A DNA stretch of 11,894 nucleotides from Planctomycetota bacterium (lineage in GTDB: Bacteria; Planctomycetota; Phycisphaerae; WQYP01): positions 1 to 11,894 of the forward strand of contig JAKBAC010000107.1 in NCBI GenBank assembly GCA_021809365.1, written 5' to 3'. The notes beneath the pieces were generated by a model that was not told the origin of the DNA, made no database searches, and saw nothing but the letters and a program-made list of their open reading frames with translations. The position numbers and the translations under genes are program-made. Shown one piece after another: positions 1 to 5,766 of the stretch (its first letter is position 1; every line of letters begins with the position of its first letter).

Positions 1-905
1 TTGATGATCTTGACCGCGCCCAACGTAAAGCCGACTACAACGGGGAAAGTATTGGACAGCAGATCCATATAAAGTCCCTGGCGGGCAAGGCGTTCCTCTT
101 TAGTTGGTTCCATTTTTTCATGCAGGCGACAAAACCATGAGGCATTATTTACTTGGAATCGGCGATTGAGGGCCAGTAGGCTTGCCGAGAGGAGCCGCTG
201 GCGGTCAATCTCCCCGGAATCGGACAACTCGACCAACGCCGCGCCCCAGGAACATGCTGACCCGATTTCTCCATCCCCAACTGATAGGACGCACTGGCGG
301 CCATAATCAATCTCGAATATCCGCCAAATCTCATCCTTCAGTAGATCCGGATCCCCACGCAGGACATCCGCCAGCGTAATCCTGATCGTGCCGTAGTGGA
401 ACCGACCGGCGCGTTGGCGGATCATTTGGATGATGTACGCATCGCTGTTGGGAGCGGCACAGCCGCCGGCACGAACCAATTGGCGGACGATTCCCCAACG
501 GCCCGCGTGGTTGGGGGTCAACTCGGCATTGATCCACTTCTCCAACCAATCGGGTCGGCGCGTCCGGAGAACCTGCTCAATCAGAGTCAAGAGCGAAAGA
601 TCGTATCCCCAGACTTGCGGGCCGATACGGCGTACCTCAGACCACCCACAAAGGGCGAGCACCGCCAATGCCGCCGAGCTTTCCGCAGCATTGGCTGCGC
701 GGATTTCCGGGTCGTCCGACGAAATGCCGCGTGTGCGTGCCACGGTCTGCCAGATGTGCAATGTTGCATCCCGTGCCGCCTTAAATAACCCCGCGGCTGT
801 TTTGGCCAATTTCCGCCGCTCAGGCTCCTGCAGTTCCGCCACAGCGGCGACGAGTTCCTGTATGTCGTTTTGACGGACAAGCCGCTCAAGTTCATTGGTC
901 GTCAT
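1..905 (-). CDS. DUF6493 family protein, N-terminal part (runs off left edge)
   Basis: One uninterrupted minus-strand frame runs from the ATG at 905-903 to base 1, giving 301 codons with no stop in the window, so the C-terminus lies outside. The protein starts MTTNELERLVRQND and is soluble, with no signal peptide. I recognise the DUF6493 pattern: a helical start (ELVAAVAELQEPERRKLAK), then RRPDWLEKWINAEL, GIVRQLVRAGGCAAPNSDAY, LLKDEIWRIFEID, IDRQRLLSASLLALNRRF and MEPTKEERLARQ. Family members are mostly longer, with HEAT-like helical repeats further on, and have no established biochemical role. The start lies 16 nt after the stop of the SWIM zinc-finger gene and has no good Shine-Dalgarno, which suggests translation coupled to that gene. 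From memory, DUF6493 genes commonly sit beside SWIM genes, sometimes with MoxR-type ATPase and VWA genes. The family call is firm; the function is unknown. Confidence 0.85.
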   Translation of the reverse strand, partial: MTTNELERLVRQNDIQELVAAVAELQEPERRKLAKTAAGLFKAARDATLHIWQTVARTRGISSDDPEIRAANAAESSAALAVLALCGWSEVRRIGPQVWGYDLSLLTLIEQVLRTRRPDWLEKWINAELTPNHAGRWGIVRQLVRAGGCAAPNSDAYIIQMIRQRAGRFHYGTIRITLADVLRGDPDLLKDEIWRIFEIDYGRQCVLSVGDGEIGSACSWGAALVELSDSGEIDRQRLLSASLLALNRRFQVNNASWFCRLHEKMEPTKEERLARQGLYMDLLSNTFPVVVGFTLGAVKII

Positions 906-921
906 GGGCGCACCAACTTAA

Positions 922-2313
922 TCACGAGCATTCCTCAGCCATCACCGTGGTCGCGCCATTCTTTTCCACTAATATCCGCGCGGCCAAGACATGCTTACAG
1001 GGTCCTCTTTCGCCCCGATTCTTCGCGTGCCACGGGCAGGTGCATTTATCTCCTTCGGGAGACAAATACACGCGGTGCTCAACACCTGTGCCGGGAACCA
1101 TTACCACGGCTTGTATCGCATCACCGGTGCCTCGCCGCTGTAGGACCCGCAACCCGCCACCGGCTATCAGCACGCGGGCGCTCTTCAGACGCGGTTGTGA
1201 TGATTCCACGGCAGTGAAGTCGAATGGTAATTCGCGATGAAAATAGGTTTCTTCGGCCGCGTCATATCCGACCAAGCCGCGGGCCGCAAACGTTGCCAGG
1301 GCACCTTGTACCTCGGGCAGCGACAAGTTGCAGCGTTGTGCGATTCCCGGCGCATCAATGCGGGATTGCCAGAGGAGTTCGGCCCGCACTTGCAGTAGAG
1401 CGCGCTGCCATCTCGGGCCAGCCAATTGCCGCAACATCTGCCCCTCGCCGCTGAATCCCCGTGAAAGCTCCGGACTAAGCATCAATGTGAATCGACCGCT
1501 GGGAAATACCAGTTCCCAGGCGCTGGTTCCGGTCCCGGGGGCGTCCCAGATATGAAGCTCCGTGGCGCTGCCGACCAATCCCTCCAACAGCCGCAACCGG
1601 TCGGTGCCGGTAACACGCACACCATCTTTGGACTCACGCTGGCTGAGTCGGATACCGTGCCCGATTGGCACCACCCAGGATGGCTGCTTAGGCCCTCCGC
1701 TGCGCGGCATGCCCTGAATGAACCGCAGCGCGTCGGGGGCAGACACTTTATACCGCATCCGCAGTTTCAGTTGGTAGGCTTGCACCTCGGTGAACCCCCT
1801 GAGCCAACGCACCGGGAGCAGGACTTTTCTCTCGACAACCGTGTGCTGCCCCCGCACAAGTGCCAACTCATCGGCACCAACTGACAGGTGTACCTCGTCC
1901 CGTGGACGAATTCGTGCCAGCGCGGTGCGCATCCCGGAGTTGAAATCCACATTGGTCGTGCCCCGTCCATGGAATTCGATCTCGAAAGCCTCGGCTTTTA
2001 TATCGGCCCGCGCATAGACGCTGCAACAGGAACTAAAGCCTTCGAATCGCAACATATTATCGTTGCTGGTCACTACCGGATCAATTAACCGCATGGCATT
2101 GGGCAGATAAAACCGCGACGAGACCACATGGCCAAGTGTGAGCAATTGGTCCGCAATTTCCTTGGGATGCGCCAATCTACCGCGGAAGAAATGCGGATTC
2201 GCTTCCGGACCGCCACAGGTCGCAAGGCGCAGTCCCAGCCCGTCGCCCTGGGAAACCAGCTTGGAGGCGAATGCGTAGCGGTAAGTATAAGCCAAGCTTT
2301 CGGCAGCGCTCAT
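922..2313 (-). CDS. SWIM zinc-finger family protein
   Basis: The 463-residue soluble protein ends in a SWIM zinc finger: C424-x-C426-x12-C439-x-H441 (CTCPWHAKN...GPCKHVLAAR), the CxCx(n)CxH pattern of the family. SWIM domains are thought to bind DNA or proteins. The preceding 400 residues are mixed alpha/beta without another domain I can name. The C-terminal position of the finger matches the stand-alone SWIM proteins found in operons with DUF6493 or MoxR/VWA genes, of which E. coli yehQ is a distant example. I chose the ATG at 2313 because AGGTGGGGAG lies 7 nt upstream. The GTG at 2328 would add five residues but lies inside that Shine-Dalgarno. The ATG overlaps the stop of the upstream micro-ORF (ATGA), and the DUF6493 gene follows after 16 nt, so the three are probably co-translated. 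The molecular function is not established. Confidence 0.85.
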   Translation of the reverse strand: MSAAESLAYTYRYAFASKLVSQGDGLGLRLATCGGPEANPHFFRGRLAHPKEIADQLLTLGHVVSSRFYLPNAMRLIDPVVTSNDNMLRFEGFSSCCSVYARADIKAEAFEIEFHGRGTTNVDFNSGMRTALARIRPRDEVHLSVGADELALVRGQHTVVERKVLLPVRWLRGFTEVQAYQLKLRMRYKVSAPDALRFIQGMPRSGGPKQPSWVVPIGHGIRLSQRESKDGVRVTGTDRLRLLEGLVGSATELHIWDAPGTGTSAWELVFPSGRFTLMLSPELSRGFSGEGQMLRQLAGPRWQRALLQVRAELLWQSRIDAPGIAQRCNLSLPEVQGALATFAARGLVGYDAAEETYFHRELPFDFTAVESSQPRLKSARVLIAGGGLRVLQRRGTGDAIQAVVMVPGTGVEHRVYLSPEGDKCTCPWHAKNRGERGPCKHVLAARILVEKNGATTVMAEECS

Positions 2314-2465
2314 GCAAAAACTCCCCACCTAATTGCGATTATGGCAGGCTCTTGGAGGTCCATCGGCAAGCCCTCATTGTTCGGGATGGGGCACGCAATC
2401 AGCAGCGCAATTACCATCACCACAATTAGTTCCAGCCGCGTGATTCCGTATAATAACCGGTTCAT
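2310..2465 (-). CDS. Small prepilin-like membrane ORF, coupled to the SWIM gene
   Basis: This 51-codon ORF begins MNRLLYG and continues ITRLELIVVMVIALLIA. That matches a type IV prepilin (class III) N-terminus: Gly at -1, a hydrophobic residue at +1 (Ile8), Glu at +5 (Glu12), then about 16 hydrophobic residues. Only about 23 residues follow, so the pilin globular domain is absent. It may be a pilin remnant, a minipilin-like protein or a chance membrane peptide. A longer version could start at 2498. The TGA at 2312-2310 overlaps the SWIM ATG (ATGA), the usual arrangement for translational coupling. No strong Shine-Dalgarno precedes 2465. Prepilin-type N-termini are abundant in planctomycetes and relatives. 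Evidence for expression is only positional, so confidence is moderate to low. Confidence 0.4.
   Translation of the reverse strand: MNRLLYGITRLELIVVMVIALLIACPIPNNEGLPMDLQEPAIIAIRWGVFA
2321..2330 (-). promoter_or_regulatory. Ribosome binding site of the SWIM gene, decides its start
   Basis: On the minus strand AGGTGGGGAG precedes the ATG at 2313 by 7 nt. This is a long, well-spaced Shine-Dalgarno. It contains the alternative GTG at 2328, so that upstream codon cannot be the normal start. The site lies inside the 3' end of the upstream prepilin-like ORF, whose translation could open it. Confidence 0.7.
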
Positions 2466-2482
2466 GGCTGCCAAGGGTAACT

Positions 2483-2495
2483 CGTCACATTGACG
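2483..2495. promoter_or_regulatory. Small dyad upstream of the micro-ORF/SWIM operon
   Basis: CGTCA-CAT-TGACG is a perfect 5-bp dyad with a 3-bp centre. On the minus strand a -35-like TTGACT lies at 2503-2498 just upstream, but the -10 region at the right distance (about TACCCT) is poor. The dyad could be an operator in a weak promoter for the SWIM operon, or chance. Nothing else recognisable lies between the M50 gene and the micro-ORF (2466-2585). Confidence 0.2.
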
Positions 2496-2585
2496 CAAGT
2501 CAAGAAAAATCCGACATACCTCGCACTCGGTGCCGTGGTTTTCATTTGTAAAACCCCTGCGCCTCTCGCCTACCTGCCATTCCTC

Positions 2586-3452
2586 TCATGTTTTAGGCAC
2601 GCCTGCGATATTAGCTTTGCTTTTATCAGGCCGCGCCCGTAAAAGTTGCGGAGATTGGAATGCAAGCAATTCAAGCAGGTTCAGGCCGTCCGAGTGGCCT
2701 TTTTCATTTGCGTTCCCGGTCCGCCGCGGGATGAGAACTGCAACGAGAAGTACGGCTTGGGCAAGGAACTTGATTGTTGCGAATTGAATGGATTTGGCGA
2801 TATCGCTGTAGCGCCATGAAACGAAATGCCAAGCAATGGCAAGAATTACAGCGTTTACTGCTGGCCCGGCCAATACCGATAGAAAATATCTGATCCGGAG
2901 TTTATTCTCGGAGTCATGTGTAAAAAATGTCAGCCCGCCTATTTGAATCCTCTTAAATTCTGTTGCGAACCCTAAGACCCTCGCGCGAAAAAATGTGTCA
3001 CCGCAACCAATCCAGATCGCCGAGACCTTCAAGCCGACCCACCTCCCGACAATTGCGTGTGCGAACTCGTGGGCGACGACGGAAAACACAATAACTGGCG
3101 CATATAGAAGCATGTTTACGATGACATGGGCACCCGCTGAGGCGGGGTATATCTGGAGGTAGATGACGCCAAGCACACCCAAACCAACATCGGCCAGGAA
3201 CAATCCGAAAAGAAGATATTCTTCCATCTTGGCGTGGCATTTGTCGCAATAAACGCGCTTTCCAAGAAATGGAATGCGCTCGACGCGAAATTTTCGACCA
3301 TCGACCCCGGATGCGCTACAGCCGTCGCAAATATTACCCACCGCTTTATTTTTGCCGCGACGCAACAATGCCGTAGAGAGCGCAAGAATCGCGGCCGCGG
3401 CAGCAACCGCTTCGATAGCCCAGACAACAGTTTCATCGGAATTTAAAGCCAT
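2586..3452 (-). CDS. M50 (site-2-protease type) membrane metalloprotease with zinc ribbon
   Basis: The 288-residue membrane protein carries the zinc-metalloprotease motif HEFAH (H128-E129-H132) inside a hydrophobic segment. A second conserved segment, LAGPAVNAVILAI (about 194-206), and a downstream IPRR...SDG (Asp255 as likely third zinc ligand) fit the intramembrane M50/S2P fold. Hydrophobic segments lie at about 9-30, 80-101, 110-137, 189-212 and 225-241. Between the first two, C42-x2-C45 and C69-x2-C72 form a probable zinc ribbon, an accessory feature not needed for catalysis. S2P enzymes cleave membrane-embedded substrates such as anti-sigma factors; no substrate gene is evident here. The ATG at 3452 has only a weak GGA upstream, and the best promoter would give an almost leaderless mRNA. 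The gene is co-directional with the micro-ORF/SWIM/DUF6493 genes after a gap of about 120 bp; shared transcription is possible but not shown. Confidence 0.85.
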   Translation of the reverse strand: MALNSDETVVWAIEAVAAAAAILALSTALLRRGKNKAVGNICDGCSASGVDGRKFRVERIPFLGKRVYCDKCHAKMEEYLLFGLFLADVGLGVLGVIYLQIYPASAGAHVIVNMLLYAPVIVFSVVAHEFAHAIVGRWVGLKVSAIWIGCGDTFFRARVLGFATEFKRIQIGGLTFFTHDSENKLRIRYFLSVLAGPAVNAVILAIAWHFVSWRYSDIAKSIQFATIKFLAQAVLLVAVLIPRRTGNANEKGHSDGLNLLELLAFQSPQLLRARPDKSKANIAGVPKT

Positions 3453-3460
3453 GGTATTCC

Positions 3461-3490
3461 AGTATATGCGGATGTCTTGAGCGTTGTCTA
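3461..3490 (-). promoter_or_regulatory. Candidate promoter of the M50 protease gene
   Basis: On the minus strand TAGACA (3490-3485), an 18-bp spacer and TATACT (3466-3461) each match the sigma-70 consensus at 5 of 6 positions. The -10 ends only 8 nt before the ATG, so transcription would start at or within about 2 nt of the start codon. That predicts a leaderless or near-leaderless mRNA, consistent with the lack of a real Shine-Dalgarno. Confidence 0.45.
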
Positions 3491-3524
3491 ATAGTAAATC
3501 AACTTCCGATGTGCGAATGTTAAC

Positions 3525-3546
3525 CGCTGCCGCATTGAGCTAATGG
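3525..3546 (+). repeat. REP-like repeat, copy A
   Basis: CGCTGCCGCATTGAGCTAATGG is shared base for base with copy C at 10129-10150; the first 18 bases are shared with copy B. The 5' flank here is TTAACC rather than CTCAA, so the hairpin of the other copies is incomplete in this one. Confidence 0.6.
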
Positions 3547-3727
3547 TACTCACTACGATCACACGCCTAATGCCCGCACGACAGAAAACCGTTAGCCTAA
3601 CGCGGAAGCGTTATGGTTGGATGCGGAACGCGGCTACGGAAACAATCCGCACTTCGATCCGGCTCGCGCTACAGCAATCGCGACGGTCCCGGGCGTGTCG
3701 TGTCACCAATCCGGATTTCGCGGGGAA

Positions 3728-3750
3728 CTCAACGCTGCCGCATTGAGCTA
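3728..3750 (+). repeat. REP-like repeat, copy B
   Basis: The element CTCAACGCTGCCGCATTGAG (3728-3747), followed by CTA, folds as an imperfect hairpin: CTCAACGC pairs with GCATTGAG with one C-A mismatch around a TGCC loop. The same bases recur at 10124-10146. Confidence 0.6.
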
Positions 3751-3808
3751 CGGGCCTGTCGCATGGGATAATTGCGAACGCGCGAATGGGCGATTATTGA
3801 AAATTTGA

Positions 3809-3833
3809 AATTTGAGATTTGAAATCTCAAATT
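3809..3833. repeat. Perfect AT-rich palindrome upstream of pyrE
   Basis: AATTTGAGATTT (3809-3820) is followed by one central G and then by its exact reverse complement, giving a 25-bp inverted repeat with 12-bp arms. It is preceded by a related AAATTTGAA run. It lies about 43 bp upstream of the pyrE -10. It could be a dispersed palindromic element, an operator, or a cruciform-forming spacer. Confidence 0.6.
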
Positions 3834-3875
3834 CCCGGCGGGGCGGGTGGCAATATCCTGCGGGTGAAAAATCGC

Positions 3876-3904
3876 TATAATCCGACTCCGATATTGTTGA
3901 GGAG
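3876..3904 (+). promoter_or_regulatory. pyrE -10 element and Shine-Dalgarno
   Basis: A perfect TATAAT lies at 3876-3881, which puts the transcript start near 3888 and the leader at about 23 nt. No good -35 sits at the right distance. GAGGAG at 3899-3904 is 6 nt before the ATG. The short leader leaves no room for a UTP-sensing attenuator of the kind found before some pyr genes. Confidence 0.45.
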
Positions 3905-3910
3905 TTTTTA

Positions 3911-4432
3911 ATGCTGGATAAATTACACTTGGCGGCCCGGATTAAGGAAGTGGCGTATCTGGAGGGGGATTTTACGTTGCGGTCCGGGCGGAAATCCAAA
4001 TATTACATGGACAAATATCTTTTTGAAACGCAGCCGGACATTCTGGCGGCACTGGGGGCGAGAATGTCCGCGGCGCGTTCGCCCCTGACCACGCGCATTG
4101 CGGGGGCGGAACTGGGCGGGGTGGCGTTGGCGGCGGCGGCATCACTGGCCGCAGGACTGCCGTTTTTTATTGTGCGCAATTCCAAAAAGGATTACGGCAC
4201 GGGCAAACTTATTGAAGGATCCCTGCTGGCAGGTGATACGGTGCTGCTGGTGGAGGATATTGCCACCACCGGCGGGCAGGTGCTGGAGGCGGCCAAGGTC
4301 ATACTTGCCGCCGGTGCCCAGGTGGAAAAAATTATCGCAGTGATCGACCGTCAGGAAGGTGCGCGGGAAAATATTGAAGCCGCGGGCTTTATGTTTGAGT
4401 CCATTTTAACCCGGCAGGACCTGGGAATCTGA
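3911..4432 (+). CDS. pyrE: Orotate phosphoribosyltransferase
   Basis: The enzyme joins orotate to PRPP to make orotidine 5'-phosphate, the fifth step of de novo pyrimidine synthesis, in the cytoplasm. The 173-residue protein, slightly shorter than the usual 180-215, shows the PRPP-binding loop VLLVEDIATTGGQ (111-123), the start pattern LEGDFTLRSGRKSKYYMDK (18-35), and the flexible-loop region VRNSKKDYGTGKLIEG (88-103). In the E. coli/Salmonella enzymes this loop reads RKxxK; here Arg89 and Lys93 are kept but the first Lys is Asn90. The dimer normally shares this loop, so activity may be altered, or the change may be normal in this lineage. The start is set by GAGGAG 6 nt upstream. The next gene begins 29 nt downstream on the same strand, so the two are probably co-transcribed although their functions are unrelated. 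No other pyr gene is in view. Confidence 0.93.
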   Translation: MLDKLHLAARIKEVAYLEGDFTLRSGRKSKYYMDKYLFETQPDILAALGARMSAARSPLTTRIAGAELGGVALAAAASLAAGLPFFIVRNSKKDYGTGKLIEGSLLAGDTVLLVEDIATTGGQVLEAAKVILAAGAQVEKIIAVIDRQEGARENIEAAGFMFESILTRQDLGI

Positions 4433-4461
4433 CTTTGAATTCCCTGTGAAGATTGGCTTTC

Positions 4462-5757
4462 ATGACCCAGACAAAACCGCACACCGCGCGCAAAGTGACC
4501 ATTACCGTCATCAAGATTCTGATTGCGGTGATCGGCCTTTGGTATGTGATTTCGCATATCGCCTGGCATGATCAGGCGGTGATCAAAAAAGGACAGGTCA
4601 TCCGCAATGTGACGTTTCTGCACAACACGCCGCTGCCGCTTTTGGCGCGGCACGGCCCACTGTATACGCTGGAATTTCAAGGTCAAAAGGTGTCGGTGCG
4701 ATTGCCGCACGGGCAAGTGGTAACGGCTGTTGCCACGAAGGCACCGATCAAATTTCCCAAACTGCTGGCGGTTCCGGGCAGTTATCTGGTAGCGGTGCAC
4801 GGAAAAGTATCGGTGGCCCTGGGCCTGCCGGATTTGCTGCGACGGGCCAAGGCTCTGCCCTTACTGGCGGCGTTGCTGCTGCTGGGGTTGCCGTTTTTTA
4901 TTACCGCCTGGCGCTGGCGGCAGCTTATGCTGGTTCAGGGCATGAATTTGCCTTACCGGAAATGTCTGACCCTGACATTTGTGGGGCAGTTTTATTCCAC
5001 CTTTCTTCCCGGTACCACCAGCGGGGATATTGTTAAAATTATTTACACCGGCCGCATCACCGGGCAAAAAACGAAAAGTGCGGTCACGGTGATTCTGGAT
5101 CGGGTCATCGGCTTAATTGGGTTGATGATTGTGGCCGGGGCGGCGGCGGCGGCGCAGTTGGCGGCGAATCATTTTTCATCAGCCGGCCAACACGTTTCTG
5201 ATCCAGTGCTGATGCGTGTGTTGTGGCTGATTACCGGCCTGCTGGGCCTGACGCTGGTGGGCGGAGTGGTTTATTTTTCGGTCCGGTTGCGAAAGCTTCT
5301 ACATCTGGATGCGCTGATTGAACGCCTGCCGCTGCCGGAATTTATCAAACATGCGGATCGCACGCTGCGGGTGTATCGTGATCATCCGGGCGTGATAGCC
5401 ATGACCTTGGGGGCCAGTGTGTTGTCACAGGCGGTATTGCCGCTGGCGGGGTTTCTGGCGGGCCGGGCCTTTGGCATGCACGCATCGTTCGGTTGTTTTA
5501 TGGCATACATTCCCGTGGCGGCTCTGGCGGCCAGCCTGCCGATTGTTCCGCCCCAGGGCATCGGCGTGATGGATGCCATTCTATTGCACTTTTTTGTCAC
5601 GCGCGGCGTGGATACCGCCAGTCAGGCTTTTGCGCTGGCGCAGGCCATTCGCTTCCTGCCCATCTGCTGGAATCTGCTGGGAGCGTACTGGGTGGTGCGG
5701 GGAACCTACCATCGCCAGCAGGTGGAAACGCTGGATGAACTGGCACCCGAAGCGTGA
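4462..5757 (+). CDS. LPG synthase transmembrane-domain (UPF0104/YbhN-like) membrane protein
   Basis: The 431-residue polytopic inner-membrane protein belongs to the lysylphosphatidylglycerol-synthase TM (UPF0104, flippase-like) family. The evidence is the family core AWRWRQLMLVQGMNLPYRKC (149-168), GQFYSTFLPGTTSGDIVKII (175-194), a polar loop, and near the end YIPVAALAASLPIVPPQGIG (349-368). One membrane segment (about 12-31) is followed by an extra-membrane stretch of about 100 residues (32-130) rich in beta-prone sequence and not seen in minimal members. The remaining hydrophobic segments begin at about 132. Members include the flippase half of MprF and uncharacterised proteins linked to lipid or glycolipid export; the substrate cannot be told here. 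There is no catalytic aminoacyl-transfer domain. I chose the ATG at 4462, about 10 nt after GAAG; a TTG at 4453 would add three residues. It probably shares a transcript with pyrE. Confidence 0.8.
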   Translation: MTQTKPHTARKVTITVIKILIAVIGLWYVISHIAWHDQAVIKKGQVIRNVTFLHNTPLPLLARHGPLYTLEFQGQKVSVRLPHGQVVTAVATKAPIKFPKLLAVPGSYLVAVHGKVSVALGLPDLLRRAKALPLLAALLLLGLPFFITAWRWRQLMLVQGMNLPYRKCLTLTFVGQFYSTFLPGTTSGDIVKIIYTGRITGQKTKSAVTVILDRVIGLIGLMIVAGAAAAAQLAANHFSSAGQHVSDPVLMRVLWLITGLLGLTLVGGVVYFSVRLRKLLHLDALIERLPLPEFIKHADRTLRVYRDHPGVIAMTLGASVLSQAVLPLAGFLAGRAFGMHASFGCFMAYIPVAALAASLPIVPPQGIGVMDAILLHFFVTRGVDTASQAFALAQAIRFLPICWNLLGAYWVVRGTYHRQQVETLDELAPEA

Positions 5758-5766
5758 ATTATACGA

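Larger units (their letters stand above)
3491..3910. other. Gene-free spacer between the M50 gene and pyrE
   Basis: No convincing gene lies here; the short plus-strand frames (3543-3746 and 3617-3808) have no recognisable content and run through repeats. The spacer holds two copies of the CGCTGCCGCATTGAGCTA repeat, a small hairpin TAACGC-GGAA-GCGTTA at 3598-3613, an AT-rich 25-bp perfect palindrome at 3809-3833, and the pyrE -10 and Shine-Dalgarno. The stretch between the two repeat copies (about 3547-3727) may be a decayed mobile or repeat element, but I recognise nothing in it. Confidence 0.6.

Noticed and set aside
396..873. Plus-strand ORFs of 130 and 147 codons
   Set aside because: They are antisense shadows of the DUF6493 gene with no recognisable protein content and no Shine-Dalgarno.
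149..895. Three short minus-strand ORFs (149-334, 331-549, 587-895) that might suggest a broken gene
   Set aside because: They lie in other frames of the same strand; the real DUF6493 frame is continuous from 905 to 1 without a frameshift.
2314..2328. GTG start of the SWIM protein at 2328
   Set aside because: The GTG lies inside the Shine-Dalgarno of the ATG at 2313, which has ideal spacing.
3617..3808. Plus-strand ORF containing LNAAALSYG
   Set aside because: That peptide is only the translation of the hairpin repeat (copy B); the frame has no other support.
4351..4800. 149-codon minus-strand ORF across pyrE and the membrane-protein gene
   Set aside because: It spans the end of one recognised gene and the start of the next on the opposite strand and shows no domain.
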